Origin: Acetomicrobium hydrogeniformans
Lineage (GTDB): Bacteria; Synergistota; Synergistia; Synergistales; JAFGMB01
Length of the DNA: 64,000 bases
Reading direction: 5' to 3'
Assembly: GCA_016841745.1 (NCBI GenBank)
Contig: JAENYO010000002.1
Span: 1 to 64,000, forward strand
Shown: piece after piece, positions 52,619 through 61,086 of the stretch
Layout: every line of letters begins with the position of its first letter
How positions within the stretch are numbered: the first letter of the stretch is position 1
Notes under the pieces: model-generated
What the model saw: only the letters and a program-made list of their open reading frames with translations
Database searches by the model: none
What the model was told of the DNA's origin: nothing
Translations under genes and position numbers: made by a program

Positions 52619-53623
52619 TCATTCGTCATATTTTTTTGTGAGCCCGAACCTGTTCCTCAACTTTTGGAACTTGTTAAAGAACTGATTATTTTCTTCCGCT
52701 TTTCCAATAGTTATTCTGATAAAGCCCTGTGGCATCTGGTGAGAAAGATCCGTTATAAGGATCCCTTCTTTTTTCAGCTCTTCAACTACTTCCGGTATGG
52801 GTGAGTTTATGAGAATAAAATTGGCTGAAGTATCGTAGACTTCCACACCCTCTGTAAGCAGTTTTTCCACTAGTCTCTTTCTTTCCTCGATAATAAAGTT
52901 GACCCGTTCTTTCATCAGCTCCTTTTTATCAAGTGCTGCAAGACATGCATAAAGGGCAATCTGTGGAAGGTAGATGAAAAAATCTGAGAGTTTTTTCAGA
53001 AAAACATCTCCGGCAAGACCGAATCCTATTCTGGCACCGGCAAGGCTGAAAACTTTATCCATTGTACGGGTAACAAGGAGATTCGGATATTTCTCAACCA
53101 GGTTGGCACAGGTTATTCCGGAAAATTCATAATATGCCTCATCAACTATTAGAAGGACGTCTTCTTTCTCCAGAAGTGTCTTTACTTCATCGGGGGAGAT
53201 AACAATTTTCCCGGTGGGATTGTTGGGATTGTCAAGGATCAGAAGGCAGGGACCTTCCAGCTCGCTTTTCAGGAGATCCATGTTAAGTCTGAAATCCGGC
53301 AGGGAGAGTCTGAGTCTTGTGAGTTGATTTGTAGTCTGCCTTGCCGATGTGACCGTTGGTAGAAAAGAGGGGCACAGGGTCACAACTTTTCTCTGCTGGG
53401 TGAAAAGGTGTACTGCTTCTCTGAGAAGTATGTCCGATCCCGGAGACAGGATGATCCTTTCGGAGGCGATGCCTGTATAATCCCCTAACTTGAACATTAG
53501 TTCCTGAAGTTTCTTTTCATCCGAATAGCGGTTAAGCTTCTCAAGCCCTTTACGGGCGGCATCCAAAACTTCCTTTGGAGGAGGCCAGGGGAGTTCATTC
53601 AAATGGAGTCTGAGTGGTTCCAT
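52619..53623 (-). CDS. Aminotransferase class I/II, histidinol-phosphate aminotransferase-like
   Basis: 334 aa. ILDNPNNPTGKI (PLP ring contact Asn), VDEAYYEF (Asp-x-x-Tyr), and TRTMDKVFSLAGARIGFGLA with the Schiff-base Lys and phosphate-binding Arg. The usual Ser before Lys (SK) is Asp (MDK), so PLP phosphate binding may differ. No other his gene is in the window. It lies 1 bp downstream of the NAD-kinase-like gene in a three-gene operon with an AIR-synthase-like gene, which suggests a role other than histidine synthesis. Confidence 0.85.
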   Translation of the reverse strand: MEPLRLHLNELPWPPPKEVLDAARKGLEKLNRYSDEKKLQELMFKLGDYTGIASERIILSPGSDILLREAVHLFTQQRKVVTLCPSFLPTVTSARQTTNQLTRLRLSLPDFRLNMDLLKSELEGPCLLILDNPNNPTGKIVISPDEVKTLLEKEDVLLIVDEAYYEFSGITCANLVEKYPNLLVTRTMDKVFSLAGARIGFGLAGDVFLKKLSDFFIYLPQIALYACLAALDKKELMKERVNFIIEERKRLVEKLLTEGVEVYDTSANFILINSPIPEVVEELKKEGILITDLSHQMPQGFIRITIGKAEENNQFFNKFQKLRNRFGLTKKYDE

Positions 53624-53624
53624 G

Positions 53625-54728
53625 TCAGTATTTCACTTCCAGTACCACGGTTTCTCCGTAGCCCACTACGACTTTGGCGTATCCGCTCATGGATTTATCT
53701 ACTTCCAGATCTCCTGTATCTATATGAAGACAATCCAGACAGCTTACTTTGTCTCTGTCTCCCGCAAGAATAATATTTTCTTTCCCTGTCTTGGAAAGGA
53801 TTTCTGGGGTGAACTGTCTGCTTCCTCTTCCAAAAATAAAACCGTTTCCTCCAAGGGGAGTTACGATGATCTTCCGTTTATCATAATCCTGGTAAAGATC
53901 TAGAATGGCCATCTCATTCACATCTGTCTGGATCAATTTTCCATTCAATACAGCGTCTATTCCGAGCAGGGTTTTATCCAGTCCCAATCGGTCTGTGAGG
54001 CTTTTCATGGTAGTTCCCGGTCCCAGGAGATAAAGTACATCCCTTTCCATTTGTTCTTCCAGGTATCTTGATACTTCTTCCTTGTTTTCTTTTGCAGAAT
54101 AACCTGTAGATGAAGCTTTTTTGCCCACCTGTAAAAGATCTTTCAACATTGGCACCTTAAGGTATCCGTAAAGCCTGGCAGAAAGTATATTGTTCCGGAA
54201 GGCCTCTTCGTCGATATCAAGTACTTCCTCTTCTTTCAATTCCACTCCATTGAGGAATCGGTCCAGCATGGCTGCAGCAGACCTGGCGCTAAGGGCGAAT
54301 ACGGAGCTGAAGACTTTTACTCCGGAAGGGACCCCTATTACGGGAACCTCAAGTCCTTCAGCATCATAAACATCACGGGCAGTGCCGTCTCCTCCAACAA
54401 ATACAAGAAGATCGATCTTTTCTTTCAACAGGAGGCGGATGATCTTTTTTGTATCTTCAGCTGTGGTTTGTTTTTCGATAGAGCCAATGACAGTGTATTT
54501 CAGGTCCGTATTCTTCAGTATGTCTTCTCCCATTTTTTCGGGAGCGGAATAAAAATGAATGTCTTTCCTGTGTTTCACATTTGAAATAAAATTTTCAGTA
54601 CGAAAAGGAGCAACAGGTTTAGCACCCAATTTCAGGGCTTTCCTGTAAAAGTCGCCATCGGTGCCCTTCAAACCTACGCTGCCACCCATGCCTGCAACCG
54701 GATTGACCACAAGACCGATTTTTTTCAT
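53625..54728 (-). CDS. ATP-NAD/AcoX kinase-like protein (COG3199 type)
   Basis: 367 aa. IGLVVNPVAGMGGSVGLKGT at the N-terminus and LLVFVGGDGTARDV, the GGDG kinase motif, with VIGVPSGVKVFSSVFA, fit the ATP-NAD kinase-like family; the C-terminal half (LGPGTTMKSLTDRLGLDKTL, LGGNGFIFGRGSRQFTPEIL) is typical of the long COG3199 branch rather than housekeeping NadK. The phosphate acceptor is unknown. Starts 36 bp after the AIR-synthase-like gene; GGGGGGATGATAG is a poor but usable ribosome site. Confidence 0.82.
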   Translation of the reverse strand: MKKIGLVVNPVAGMGGSVGLKGTDGDFYRKALKLGAKPVAPFRTENFISNVKHRKDIHFYSAPEKMGEDILKNTDLKYTVIGSIEKQTTAEDTKKIIRLLLKEKIDLLVFVGGDGTARDVYDAEGLEVPVIGVPSGVKVFSSVFALSARSAAAMLDRFLNGVELKEEEVLDIDEEAFRNNILSARLYGYLKVPMLKDLLQVGKKASSTGYSAKENKEEVSRYLEEQMERDVLYLLGPGTTMKSLTDRLGLDKTLLGIDAVLNGKLIQTDVNEMAILDLYQDYDKRKIIVTPLGGNGFIFGRGSRQFTPEILSKTGKENIILAGDRDKVSCLDCLHIDTGDLEVDKSMSGYAKVVVGYGETVVLEVKY

Positions 54729-54764
54729 TTTGCTATCATCCCCCCTGGGTCGTTGTAAGATCTA

Positions 54765-55784
54765 TTATAATTCCTTGTGAATGGCCCACATCCTGGCCAG
54801 TTCGTCCTCCTCGCAATGCAACTCTGTTTCGGTGTATGTTTCCCCTTTTCTGAATATGCTGATGCTCTTTCCTTCCGTTACCATACCCACATGAGCAGCA
54901 TGAGTACCGGCCTTCTTTAGAGCCTCAAGGGTTTTTTTTGTATTCTCCGGTGGCAGGGTGCATACCAGTGAGCCCGAAGAGATCATTTTCATGGGATCGA
55001 AAGAGAAGGCTTCTGCAAAGCGGTTAACAATGGGTCTTGAAGGTACCATGTCAGCATGTATTTCAAGAGCGACTTCAGAGAGTCTGGATATTTCCATGGA
55101 GGTTTCGAGTATTCCTCCTCTAGTAACATCATGCATAGAGGTGGCGCCATGATCGGCTATTATCAAGGCTTCCTCTACTACGCTCACCTCTTCTGCAAGT
55201 TTTGCGGCTTCATCAAATTCTTCATGGGTAAGGCCAAGGAACTGTCCCTCCTCCCTGAAATCTGTTGCGAGAATTGATGTTCCCTCGATCCCGGAACCTC
55301 CCGTAATAATGATATGATCTCCTGGTCTGGCACCATTTGTACCGACAACCCGTCTGTTCATGGCAGGTGCCATTGCTGTCACAGCAACAACTGGCCGTGA
55401 AATTCCTGAAGAATAACCAGTATGCCCTCCTACAATGGTGACCTGGATCTCTGCTGCGGCTTTCGCTGCATCGGCCATGATCTCCTTTACAAGAGGATAG
55501 TCCTCTTTGGTCGGTACAAGCAGCAGGATCTGTGCCCATCTTGGCCTGATACCTGAACAGGCAATATCATTGCTGGCAACGTGCATGGCTAGCCATCCGA
55601 TCCCAGAAACGGCTCCGACAATAGGGTCTACGTGGGAGAGTAGAAGATCGTTACCGACCATTGTTAATGCTACATCCTCACCGAAAGTAGCGCCCAGTAT
55701 AACTGAAGGGTCTTCATGTTTCGGCTTTGTGTAGGGGTAAACACATTCCTGAAGTATTTCATATGGAAATTTTGACATATTCAT
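54765..55784 (-). CDS. AIR-synthase-related protein (PurM/HypE/ThiL superfamily), copy 2
   Basis: 339 aa, colinear with 11392-12420 throughout (for example FPYEILQECVYPYTKPKHED versus FPFEILQECVYPYTKSNHHD). ATP/metal motifs GEDVALTMVGNDLLLSHVDP, ASNDIACSGIRPRWAQ and HDVTRGGILETSMEISRLS are kept. The C-terminus (ARMWAIHKEL) lacks the HypE Cys. First gene of an operon with an NAD-kinase-like protein and an aminotransferase, whereas copy 1 is followed by an IlvD-family gene. AAGGGGATATG gives the ribosome site. Confidence 0.84.
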   Translation of the reverse strand: MNMSKFPYEILQECVYPYTKPKHEDPSVILGATFGEDVALTMVGNDLLLSHVDPIVGAVSGIGWLAMHVASNDIACSGIRPRWAQILLLVPTKEDYPLVKEIMADAAKAAAEIQVTIVGGHTGYSSGISRPVVAVTAMAPAMNRRVVGTNGARPGDHIIITGGSGIEGTSILATDFREEGQFLGLTHEEFDEAAKLAEEVSVVEEALIIADHGATSMHDVTRGGILETSMEISRLSEVALEIHADMVPSRPIVNRFAEAFSFDPMKMISSGSLVCTLPPENTKKTLEALKKAGTHAAHVGMVTEGKSISIFRKGETYTETELHCEEDELARMWAIHKEL

Positions 55785-55834
55785 ATCCCCTTAAGCGTTT
55801 ATTGTGTTTTAATTCAATACCTTATTGGAAGGAA

Positions 55835-55851
55835 GGTAAAGGTCCAGAAAT
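55835..55851 (-). promoter_or_regulatory. 17-bp element upstream of AIR-synthase-like copy 2
   Basis: Identical to 12463-12479, 51 bp before the start codon. Confidence 0.45.
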
Positions 55852-56100
55852 AGAACTTGATCCAGCTTTTCTGGGGTGTAGAGGCAAGCGCGGGCAATTT
55901 GGGATTGTAGAGTCTGGATCTCGATTCAAGAAGCGCAATGCAATATGCTTACCGAAGAATTGTAAGTCTCATTCAGATTCGAGTTATAAAAGATTTCAGG
56001 GGGCTGATGATGTATTGCTTTCCAGTGGTATTTCTGGGAATTGACACTTTTGAGATGATCAATGGATCTGATATTATTTATCCAGGAGAAAACTGTCAAC

Positions 56101-56117
56101 TCAAGACCTGACCCCTA
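56101..56117 (-). repeat. Dispersed repeat, GGGTCAGGTCTTGA copy 3 (inverted)
   Basis: TCAAGACCTGACCCCTA, the reverse complement of TAGGGGTCAGGTCTTGA; compare 32201-32216 and 47656-47670. Confidence 0.65.
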
Positions 56118-56131
56118 TTCGTATTGTTTTA

Positions 56132-56177
56132 AAAAAAGGGATCTGCCCCGGATCTCTCCGGGGCAGATCCCTTTTTT
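56132..56177. terminator. Bidirectional terminator after the dipeptidase gene
   Basis: A 20-bp perfect stem (56132-56151 with 56158-56177) with an ATCTCT loop. The outer 6 bp are A6/T6, so a T-tract is present in both directions. It lies 4 bp past the pepV stop. Confidence 0.93.
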
Positions 56178-56181
56178 ACAG

Positions 56182-57582
56182 TTACTTTGCCAATTCTATT
56201 ATGGCTGCAGCCATGATTTTTGTGGTTTCCATCATGTCCTCTATTTCCCAGCCTTCGTCTGCTTCGTGTATGTTATATGACTTCCCAGGCATCTCGGGTC
56301 CGAATGCCAGGATATTAGGCATGGCCTTGGCGTAGGTTCCTCCCCCTATGGCCAGGGGTTTCTCATCCCGTCCAGTCTTTTCCCGGTAGACCTTCATCAG
56401 TTTCTGAACCAGTTCGCTGTCTTCAGACATGAAGAGGGGGTCATCCTTCATTTTTACCGTTAAGGAAATTCCCTCATTTTCAAAGGATGAGATCAATGCA
56501 GGAAGGACTTCTTCCTCCCTGAAAGTTACAGGATATCTGGGGTTTATTGAAAAAGATACCTTCCCGTCTGTTGCTTCCATGGTTCCCCAGCATAAGGATG
56601 TATAGTGGGAAACGTCATCGTATAGGCAAATGCCGAGACTTTCACCATGATATTCGGTCCCTATCAGGCGGTTAACCGAGGAGAGAAATTTACCCTGTTC
56701 TCCTGTAATTCCAAGGGTTATGAGCAGCTTGACCATCCATGCAATGGAATTCACTCCAATATGGGGAGTACTGCCATGGCCCGAAACTCCTTCTACGGAA
56801 AGGGTTAATGTCCCATCTTCATTTTTCTTTAAAGATGCTGATGTTCTGGCCGGTCCTTCCCAGTTTTCGATGGTGTATCGGACCTTTTTCATGAGTTCAG
56901 GTGAAACTTTTAATATGGCTTCGCAGTGAGCGGGAACCACGTTATCAGCAATACCGCCCTTCAATGAGAGGATCTGAATATCTCCCTGGGGAATAAATGT
57001 AGCCTCGCCCTGACAGATAAGGATACCCTTTTCTCCGTTGATAAGAGGATAGTCTGCATCGGGGGTAAAACCTGCTACTGGAAGTTCCTGACCTTCTTCA
57101 ACATATTTTTTTACAGCCCTGCTGCCAGTTTCTTCATTTGTTCCGACCAGGACCCGGACCCTGTGTTTAAGGGTAATACCTGTCTCCCTTAAAGCCTTCA
57201 GAGCGAAAAGAGAGCAGATAACAGGCCCTTTGTCATCGACGACTCCCCGGCCATACATTTTCCCTTCGTGGATCTCTGCGCCGTATGGGGGATAGGTCCA
57301 TCCATCCCCTTCGGGGACAACATCGAGGTGACCCAGAATACAGACCATGGGTGCTTCCTTTTCTCCGTATTCCGCCCAGCCAACCATGTCTTCGAAGACG
57401 CCTGTCCTGAAGCCGAGGTGTTCTGAAATGTTAATAAAATTGTCCAGAGCCTTCTTTGGTCCGGCTCCGAAGGGCGCTCCTTCTTCAGGTTCTCCTCCAA
57501 CACTTTTAATAGAGACATTTTCCTGGATTGCAGTTATAAGATCATCTTTCAATCCGTCAATAATATTGTCAAACTGGTTCAT
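56182..57582 (-). CDS. pepV: M20 family dipeptidase, PepV-like
   Basis: 466 aa. Metal ligands: LGHLDVVPEGDGWTYPPYG (His, Asp), GRGVVDDKGPVI (Asp), GTNEETGSRAV (Glu-Glu), GFTPDADYPLI (Asp) and the C-terminal YNIHEADEGWE (His). The length and a long lid domain fit PepV/carnosinase-like dipeptidases that release amino acids from dipeptides. Start at 57582 follows GGGGGGCG. Monocistronic with its own terminator. Confidence 0.9.
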   Translation of the reverse strand: MNQFDNIIDGLKDDLITAIQENVSIKSVGGEPEEGAPFGAGPKKALDNFINISEHLGFRTGVFEDMVGWAEYGEKEAPMVCILGHLDVVPEGDGWTYPPYGAEIHEGKMYGRGVVDDKGPVICSLFALKALRETGITLKHRVRVLVGTNEETGSRAVKKYVEEGQELPVAGFTPDADYPLINGEKGILICQGEATFIPQGDIQILSLKGGIADNVVPAHCEAILKVSPELMKKVRYTIENWEGPARTSASLKKNEDGTLTLSVEGVSGHGSTPHIGVNSIAWMVKLLITLGITGEQGKFLSSVNRLIGTEYHGESLGICLYDDVSHYTSLCWGTMEATDGKVSFSINPRYPVTFREEEVLPALISSFENEGISLTVKMKDDPLFMSEDSELVQKLMKVYREKTGRDEKPLAIGGGTYAKAMPNILAFGPEMPGKSYNIHEADEGWEIEDMMETTKIMAAAIIELAK

Positions 57583-57667
57583 TTTTACTACGCCCCCCAC
57601 AAAACGTGTTTAGAAAACATTCAAATTTGATTGTATCACTCGTCAGGAGAGTAATGTTTATAAAGTC

Positions 57668-58309
57668 TTAAATCAGTTTTCTTTCGATACCGTCGAACCA
57701 GAAATAGCCCTCTTGAGGCTTGAACAGGTCTTTCATCCCGAAGGGGAAGTCGCTGGCAAAAACGATCCCGTCATCTTTTTTCCATTTGAGCATGTCCCTG
57801 TTGCCCTTCTTGATGAAAGGCTTCCCTTCGTAAAATCCAAAGAAATTAGCTTCGAAGGCCTGAAGGGTTTCGAAAAGGGGCATATCCATTTTGGAGATCA
57901 TTTGTAAAATGAACTCGCTGTCAGTTATGTTCTTGAGGTGAGCCAGAGGTGAAATTGTTTTTTCGTTTCCATTTACTGCGGCTACGATCTCTCTTTTTCC
58001 CTGGACATGGTAGGGGTGACAGTTCTCGTCGGAGATGGAACCGGTACTTGCCTCTCTGGTATGGAAGAGAAACCAGTCATATGCCTCGGACTCCATTGCC
58101 TGTGCTATTTCGGATACATGGAGATCTACACCCTTTTTAAATTCCTTGAGTTTTCCGTCCTTGAAAGTAGCATAGCCATTTCCATGTCCGCCTTCACGTA
58201 ATTCTAGATCGGCAAGGTATTTTACAAGGGTGGAACAGCCCGGAATTGCTTTGAGGGTTTCCTGGAGTTTCATAATTCCTTCGTGGTTAGCCATCAATAA
58301 TCTGCACAT
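57668..58309 (-). CDS. Class II glutamine amidotransferase domain protein
   Basis: 213 aa. The start at 58309 (MCRLLMANHEG) places Cys at position 2, the N-terminal nucleophile after Met removal; WFLFHTREASTGSISDENCHPY and AAVNGNEKTI supply the glutamine-binding Arg and Asn-Gly region. No synthetase domain follows, so it is a stand-alone amidohydrolase-type member like YafJ/Egt-type amidotransferases; partner unknown. AGGAAGGTG precedes this start, and a longer frame would hide the Cys. Confidence 0.85.
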   Translation of the reverse strand: MCRLLMANHEGIMKLQETLKAIPGCSTLVKYLADLELREGGHGNGYATFKDGKLKEFKKGVDLHVSEIAQAMESEAYDWFLFHTREASTGSISDENCHPYHVQGKREIVAAVNGNEKTISPLAHLKNITDSEFILQMISKMDMPLFETLQAFEANFFGFYEGKPFIKKGNRDMLKWKKDDGIVFASDFPFGMKDLFKPQEGYFWFDGIERKLI

Positions 58310-58499
58310 TCGATTCACCTTCCTGCTTTGTATGGTTTGTTGTATATGCATACATATGATAAAGAATGCATTGGTTTTAAAGACTAAAGAGATAATATCA
58401 TGTATTACAGTCTCTTATATCCTTTTCTCGACATGTTTTTTCTGTCAGTTAATATCGGGCAGTGCAGAGAGAACTGTTCCCAGGCATTCTTTTCTTTGC
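58310..58499. other. Divergent intergenic region
   Basis: Separates the amidotransferase gene and the secreted-protein gene; A+T-rich, with the direct-repeat operator starting at 58500. No gene seen. Confidence 0.35.
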
Positions 58500-58529
58500 T
58501 TAACACTCCTTAACATTCCTTAACCCTCC
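58500..58529 (+). promoter_or_regulatory. Three 10-bp direct repeats, PhoB/PhoP-like activator site
   Basis: TTAACACTCC, TTAACATTCC and TTAACCCTCC stand head to tail at exactly 10-bp spacing, with TTAACA as the repeated core. A -10 box TATAGT is at 58547-58552, and the -35 position (about 58524-58529) is non-consensus and covered by the third repeat, the arrangement of promoters activated by OmpR/PhoB-class regulators. Confidence 0.6.
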
Positions 58530-58598
58530 TCTTACACAAACTGGTATATAGTACCTGCGAAGAGTACTTACCATTCGATCCAAAGAGGAGGAACAGAA

Positions 58599-59270
58599 AT
58601 GAAAAAAACGGAGAATGCGGCTTTTCGCTCAATGGCATTTACAGCTATTGTTTTGTCCATGTTGGTTCTTCTGTCCGCTCCCCAGGCGGGGCATGCGTCC
58701 CCTTCCAGGAATTCCCGGTTCAGCGGCGAGTCTTACCGGATCTCAAGAACAATAGCGCGGGATCTGAATCTGAGACCTGTACAGCAGAAGAAGGTAATGT
58801 ACATTCTTGAAAAGGAAGGAAGATCCACCGAAAACAGCAGGGTTCAGCTCGATAGAATGCTGAAAAGAATTGAGAGTAATAATTTCAGGATCCCGGACAG
58901 AATGAAGTATAGGATCGAGAAAGTAACTTCATACCTGATCTATTCGAATTATAAAACAAGAGACAATATTTACAGTCTTCTTGGCAGACAGCAGAAGAAA
59001 AGTTTTTTCCTGAAAATGAGAAATTCATTTGATACTGAAAAGTATTTACGATCTTCCAGAGAAATGAAAAAGTACATGAATCATAACAAGGATCGTATTG
59101 AAAAGTTCCGTAATTCCGATAAAGCGATTAAGGCAATGATAATAAAAGATAATTTCTCTTTAGATAGAGCGAAGAAGCGTTGTGACACCCAGGCCAGGAT
59201 CCTGGTCCACATGATGATAAACACCAGGAATACCCGCTTTCTAGAACATTATGTGAATTATATCTGGTGA
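58599..59270 (+). CDS. Secreted basic helical protein, unknown
   Basis: 223 aa. Signal peptide at residues about 12-33 (FTAIVLSMLVLLSAPQAGHA). The mature part is strongly basic (many Lys/Arg) and predicted helical, with no Cys except one near residue 195 (KKRCDTQAR). I recognise no family; the spacing of Arg/Lys and helices loosely recalls periplasmic Spy/LTXXQ-like proteins, but the LTXXQ motif is missing. Preceded by an AGAGGAGG site and by PhoB-like repeats, and followed by a terminator: a well-expressed regulated gene. Confidence 0.75.
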   Translation: MKKTENAAFRSMAFTAIVLSMLVLLSAPQAGHASPSRNSRFSGESYRISRTIARDLNLRPVQQKKVMYILEKEGRSTENSRVQLDRMLKRIESNNFRIPDRMKYRIEKVTSYLIYSNYKTRDNIYSLLGRQQKKSFFLKMRNSFDTEKYLRSSREMKKYMNHNKDRIEKFRNSDKAIKAMIIKDNFSLDRAKKRCDTQARILVHMMINTRNTRFLEHYVNYIW

Positions 59271-59281
59271 AAACATTCAGC

Positions 59282-59328
59282 AACAGAAATAAACAGGTGA
59301 GAAGGAAACTCGCCTGTTTATTTCTGTT
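59282..59328. terminator. Bidirectional hairpin terminator after the secreted-protein gene
   Basis: A 20-bp stem with one G-U pair (59282-59301 with 59309-59328) around GAAGGAAA-type loop bases; the right arm contains TTTATTT. Confidence 0.8.
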
Positions 59329-59582
59329 CTAATGACTGGTGAACCTTCATTCCAGATTGTTCTTAAAACCTGATTCGATACTTTATTGATAAATGAGGAT
59401 CAGGGATTTATAATGATCTATATTTATACAAATAGTCAATTCATTCAAAAAGTACTAAAATACCTCTTCAGTTCAAACTCCTACTGCTTTATTTGATAAA
59501 TCCACTCTTGTTGATAAAAAATGTGTAATCTGACGCAGACATTCAGGTTTGTCCGGAATGTCTGCAGTCGAGCCTGGTAAAG
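59329..59582. other. Intergenic region before the TPR gene
   Basis: A+T-rich, 250 bp. GACGCAGACATTCAGG and CCGGAATGTCTGCAGTC (about 59533-59571) form a hairpin via GCAGACATTC/GAATGTCTGC just before the TPR gene's ribosome site. No gene. Confidence 0.45.
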
Positions 59583-59594
59583 GTGATGAGCAAG

Positions 59595-61055
59595 ATGAGA
59601 AAGATGACATTGATCTTTCTCCTTATTATTGTTGGAACAGGATTTGTCTTTTCTTCAACTGCTCATTGTTCCAGGGATGAGTGGGAGAATCTCAGTGTTT
59701 TTAAATTTTCCGATCCCAGAAGGAACCTGGTTGAAACTCTGAAAGAACTTGAATACCAGGAAAAGCTCCACAGAAAAGATTCAGTCCAATTGTGCAGTTA
59801 TATTGAAGATGTCGGCAGAGAATATAAGAGTCTACAGGAATTCGCAAAAGCAGTGCAATGTTTTGAGCGTTCTCTTCGTATACAGTCTAAAAATGATACA
59901 GCTTATATGAAAATTGATGATACGAGGTTGAAACTTTCTAATTTATATTTCTATATGGGCTTTTACCAAAAGGCAGAAGAACTGGTTTTAAAGGTTTTGG
60001 ATAATCAGGTGGAAACTCTGGGTGAAAGAAGCAGAGAGGTTGCCTCCACAAAAAATAGAATTGCAGTTTTATATAGATGGCAGGGGAGATTTAAAGAAGC
60101 CAGGGATCTGTATCAGCAGGCTATTTCTGTTTTTGAGGCTTTAAAGGACCCGAATTTACCACATTGTCTTAAGGATTATGCTTTCCTTCACGTTCATGAA
60201 GGGAAATACGAGGAAGCCGAGGTATTATTAAAACAGGCATTGAAGGATCTTGAACATATTGAGAAAGTTCAGGATAAACCTTGCTTTCATGTTCCGGTTT
60301 TTATGTCATACCTTGCTGACACTCTCGCAGTGCAGGGAAGATTTGAGGAAGCAGAAAAGATATATAGCAGTTGTCTCGACATCATTCAGGAAAGATATGG
60401 AAAGGGCAATTTTAACGAAAAGATATTCCACTTTATGCTTGCAAAATTTTATAGAAACTGGGACCATCCCATGGAAGCAGAAAGACATTACCGATATGTG
60501 GCAAGCATATTCTTTATAATGGGAATTATTCCAGATATGACTGTATTTCTGGAAGAGATCGCTGCCTTTTACCGTGAAGAATGCCGTTTTGATGAAGCGG
60601 AGATCGTCCTTCTTAAAGCAAAAGAGGGTGTAGAACTTGTGTATGGCAAGGATCACCCATTTTACGCATCGGTTCTTAACAAATTGGGAGTACTTTACCG
60701 GGAGTGGGGGAGAATGTTTTATCTCGAAGGGAAATATGAGCTGTCGGAAAAATATCTAAAAGAATCCATGGAAAGAACAGCAAAGATCGTTTCAGAAATA
60801 CATCCTTCCAGGATTTGCCTGCTTCATGAACTTGGTGTCCTATATCATTACCAGGAAAGATTTGATGAAGGGGAAAAGCTTTATAGAAAAGCTATTGACA
60901 ATTATACGGAAGGTTTCGGCCCTAGATTTTTCATGCTTCGCCAGGTGTTGCACGATATGGCCCTCCTTTGTCAGACCACTGGAAAGCTGGAGGAAGCTGG
61001 CGAGTTTAACGAGAGATCTGAGAGTATTCCTGATATCGCAAAATGGCTGGAGTGA
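59595..61055 (+). CDS. Secreted tetratricopeptide-repeat protein
   Basis: 486 aa. Signal peptide (MRKMTLIFLLIIVGTGFVFS). From about residue 60 to the end there are roughly ten TPR-type helix pairs, for example KNRIAVLYRWQGRFKEARDL, then YQQAISVFEAL, and LHELGVLYHYQERFDEGEKL. TPRs mediate protein contacts; no enzymatic domain is attached. The pattern resembles kinesin-light-chain-like TPR arrays. ATG at 59595 is preferred, with AAAGGTGA 9 nt before it; GTG and ATG codons 9-12 nt upstream are in frame. Confidence 0.82.
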   Translation: MRKMTLIFLLIIVGTGFVFSSTAHCSRDEWENLSVFKFSDPRRNLVETLKELEYQEKLHRKDSVQLCSYIEDVGREYKSLQEFAKAVQCFERSLRIQSKNDTAYMKIDDTRLKLSNLYFYMGFYQKAEELVLKVLDNQVETLGERSREVASTKNRIAVLYRWQGRFKEARDLYQQAISVFEALKDPNLPHCLKDYAFLHVHEGKYEEAEVLLKQALKDLEHIEKVQDKPCFHVPVFMSYLADTLAVQGRFEEAEKIYSSCLDIIQERYGKGNFNEKIFHFMLAKFYRNWDHPMEAERHYRYVASIFFIMGIIPDMTVFLEEIAAFYREECRFDEAEIVLLKAKEGVELVYGKDHPFYASVLNKLGVLYREWGRMFYLEGKYELSEKYLKESMERTAKIVSEIHPSRICLLHELGVLYHYQERFDEGEKLYRKAIDNYTEGFGPRFFMLRQVLHDMALLCQTTGKLEEAGEFNERSESIPDIAKWLE

Positions 61056-61086
61056 AAAGGATTCCGTTAAGGAATGGTCTTAATGG

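Larger units (their letters stand above)
55785..56181. other. Intergenic region with shared element, repeat and terminator
   Basis: About 400 bp holding the 17-bp element shared with AIR-synthase copy 1 (55835-55851), the inverted dispersed repeat (56101-56117) and a bidirectional terminator (56132-56177). No gene visible. Confidence 0.5.
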
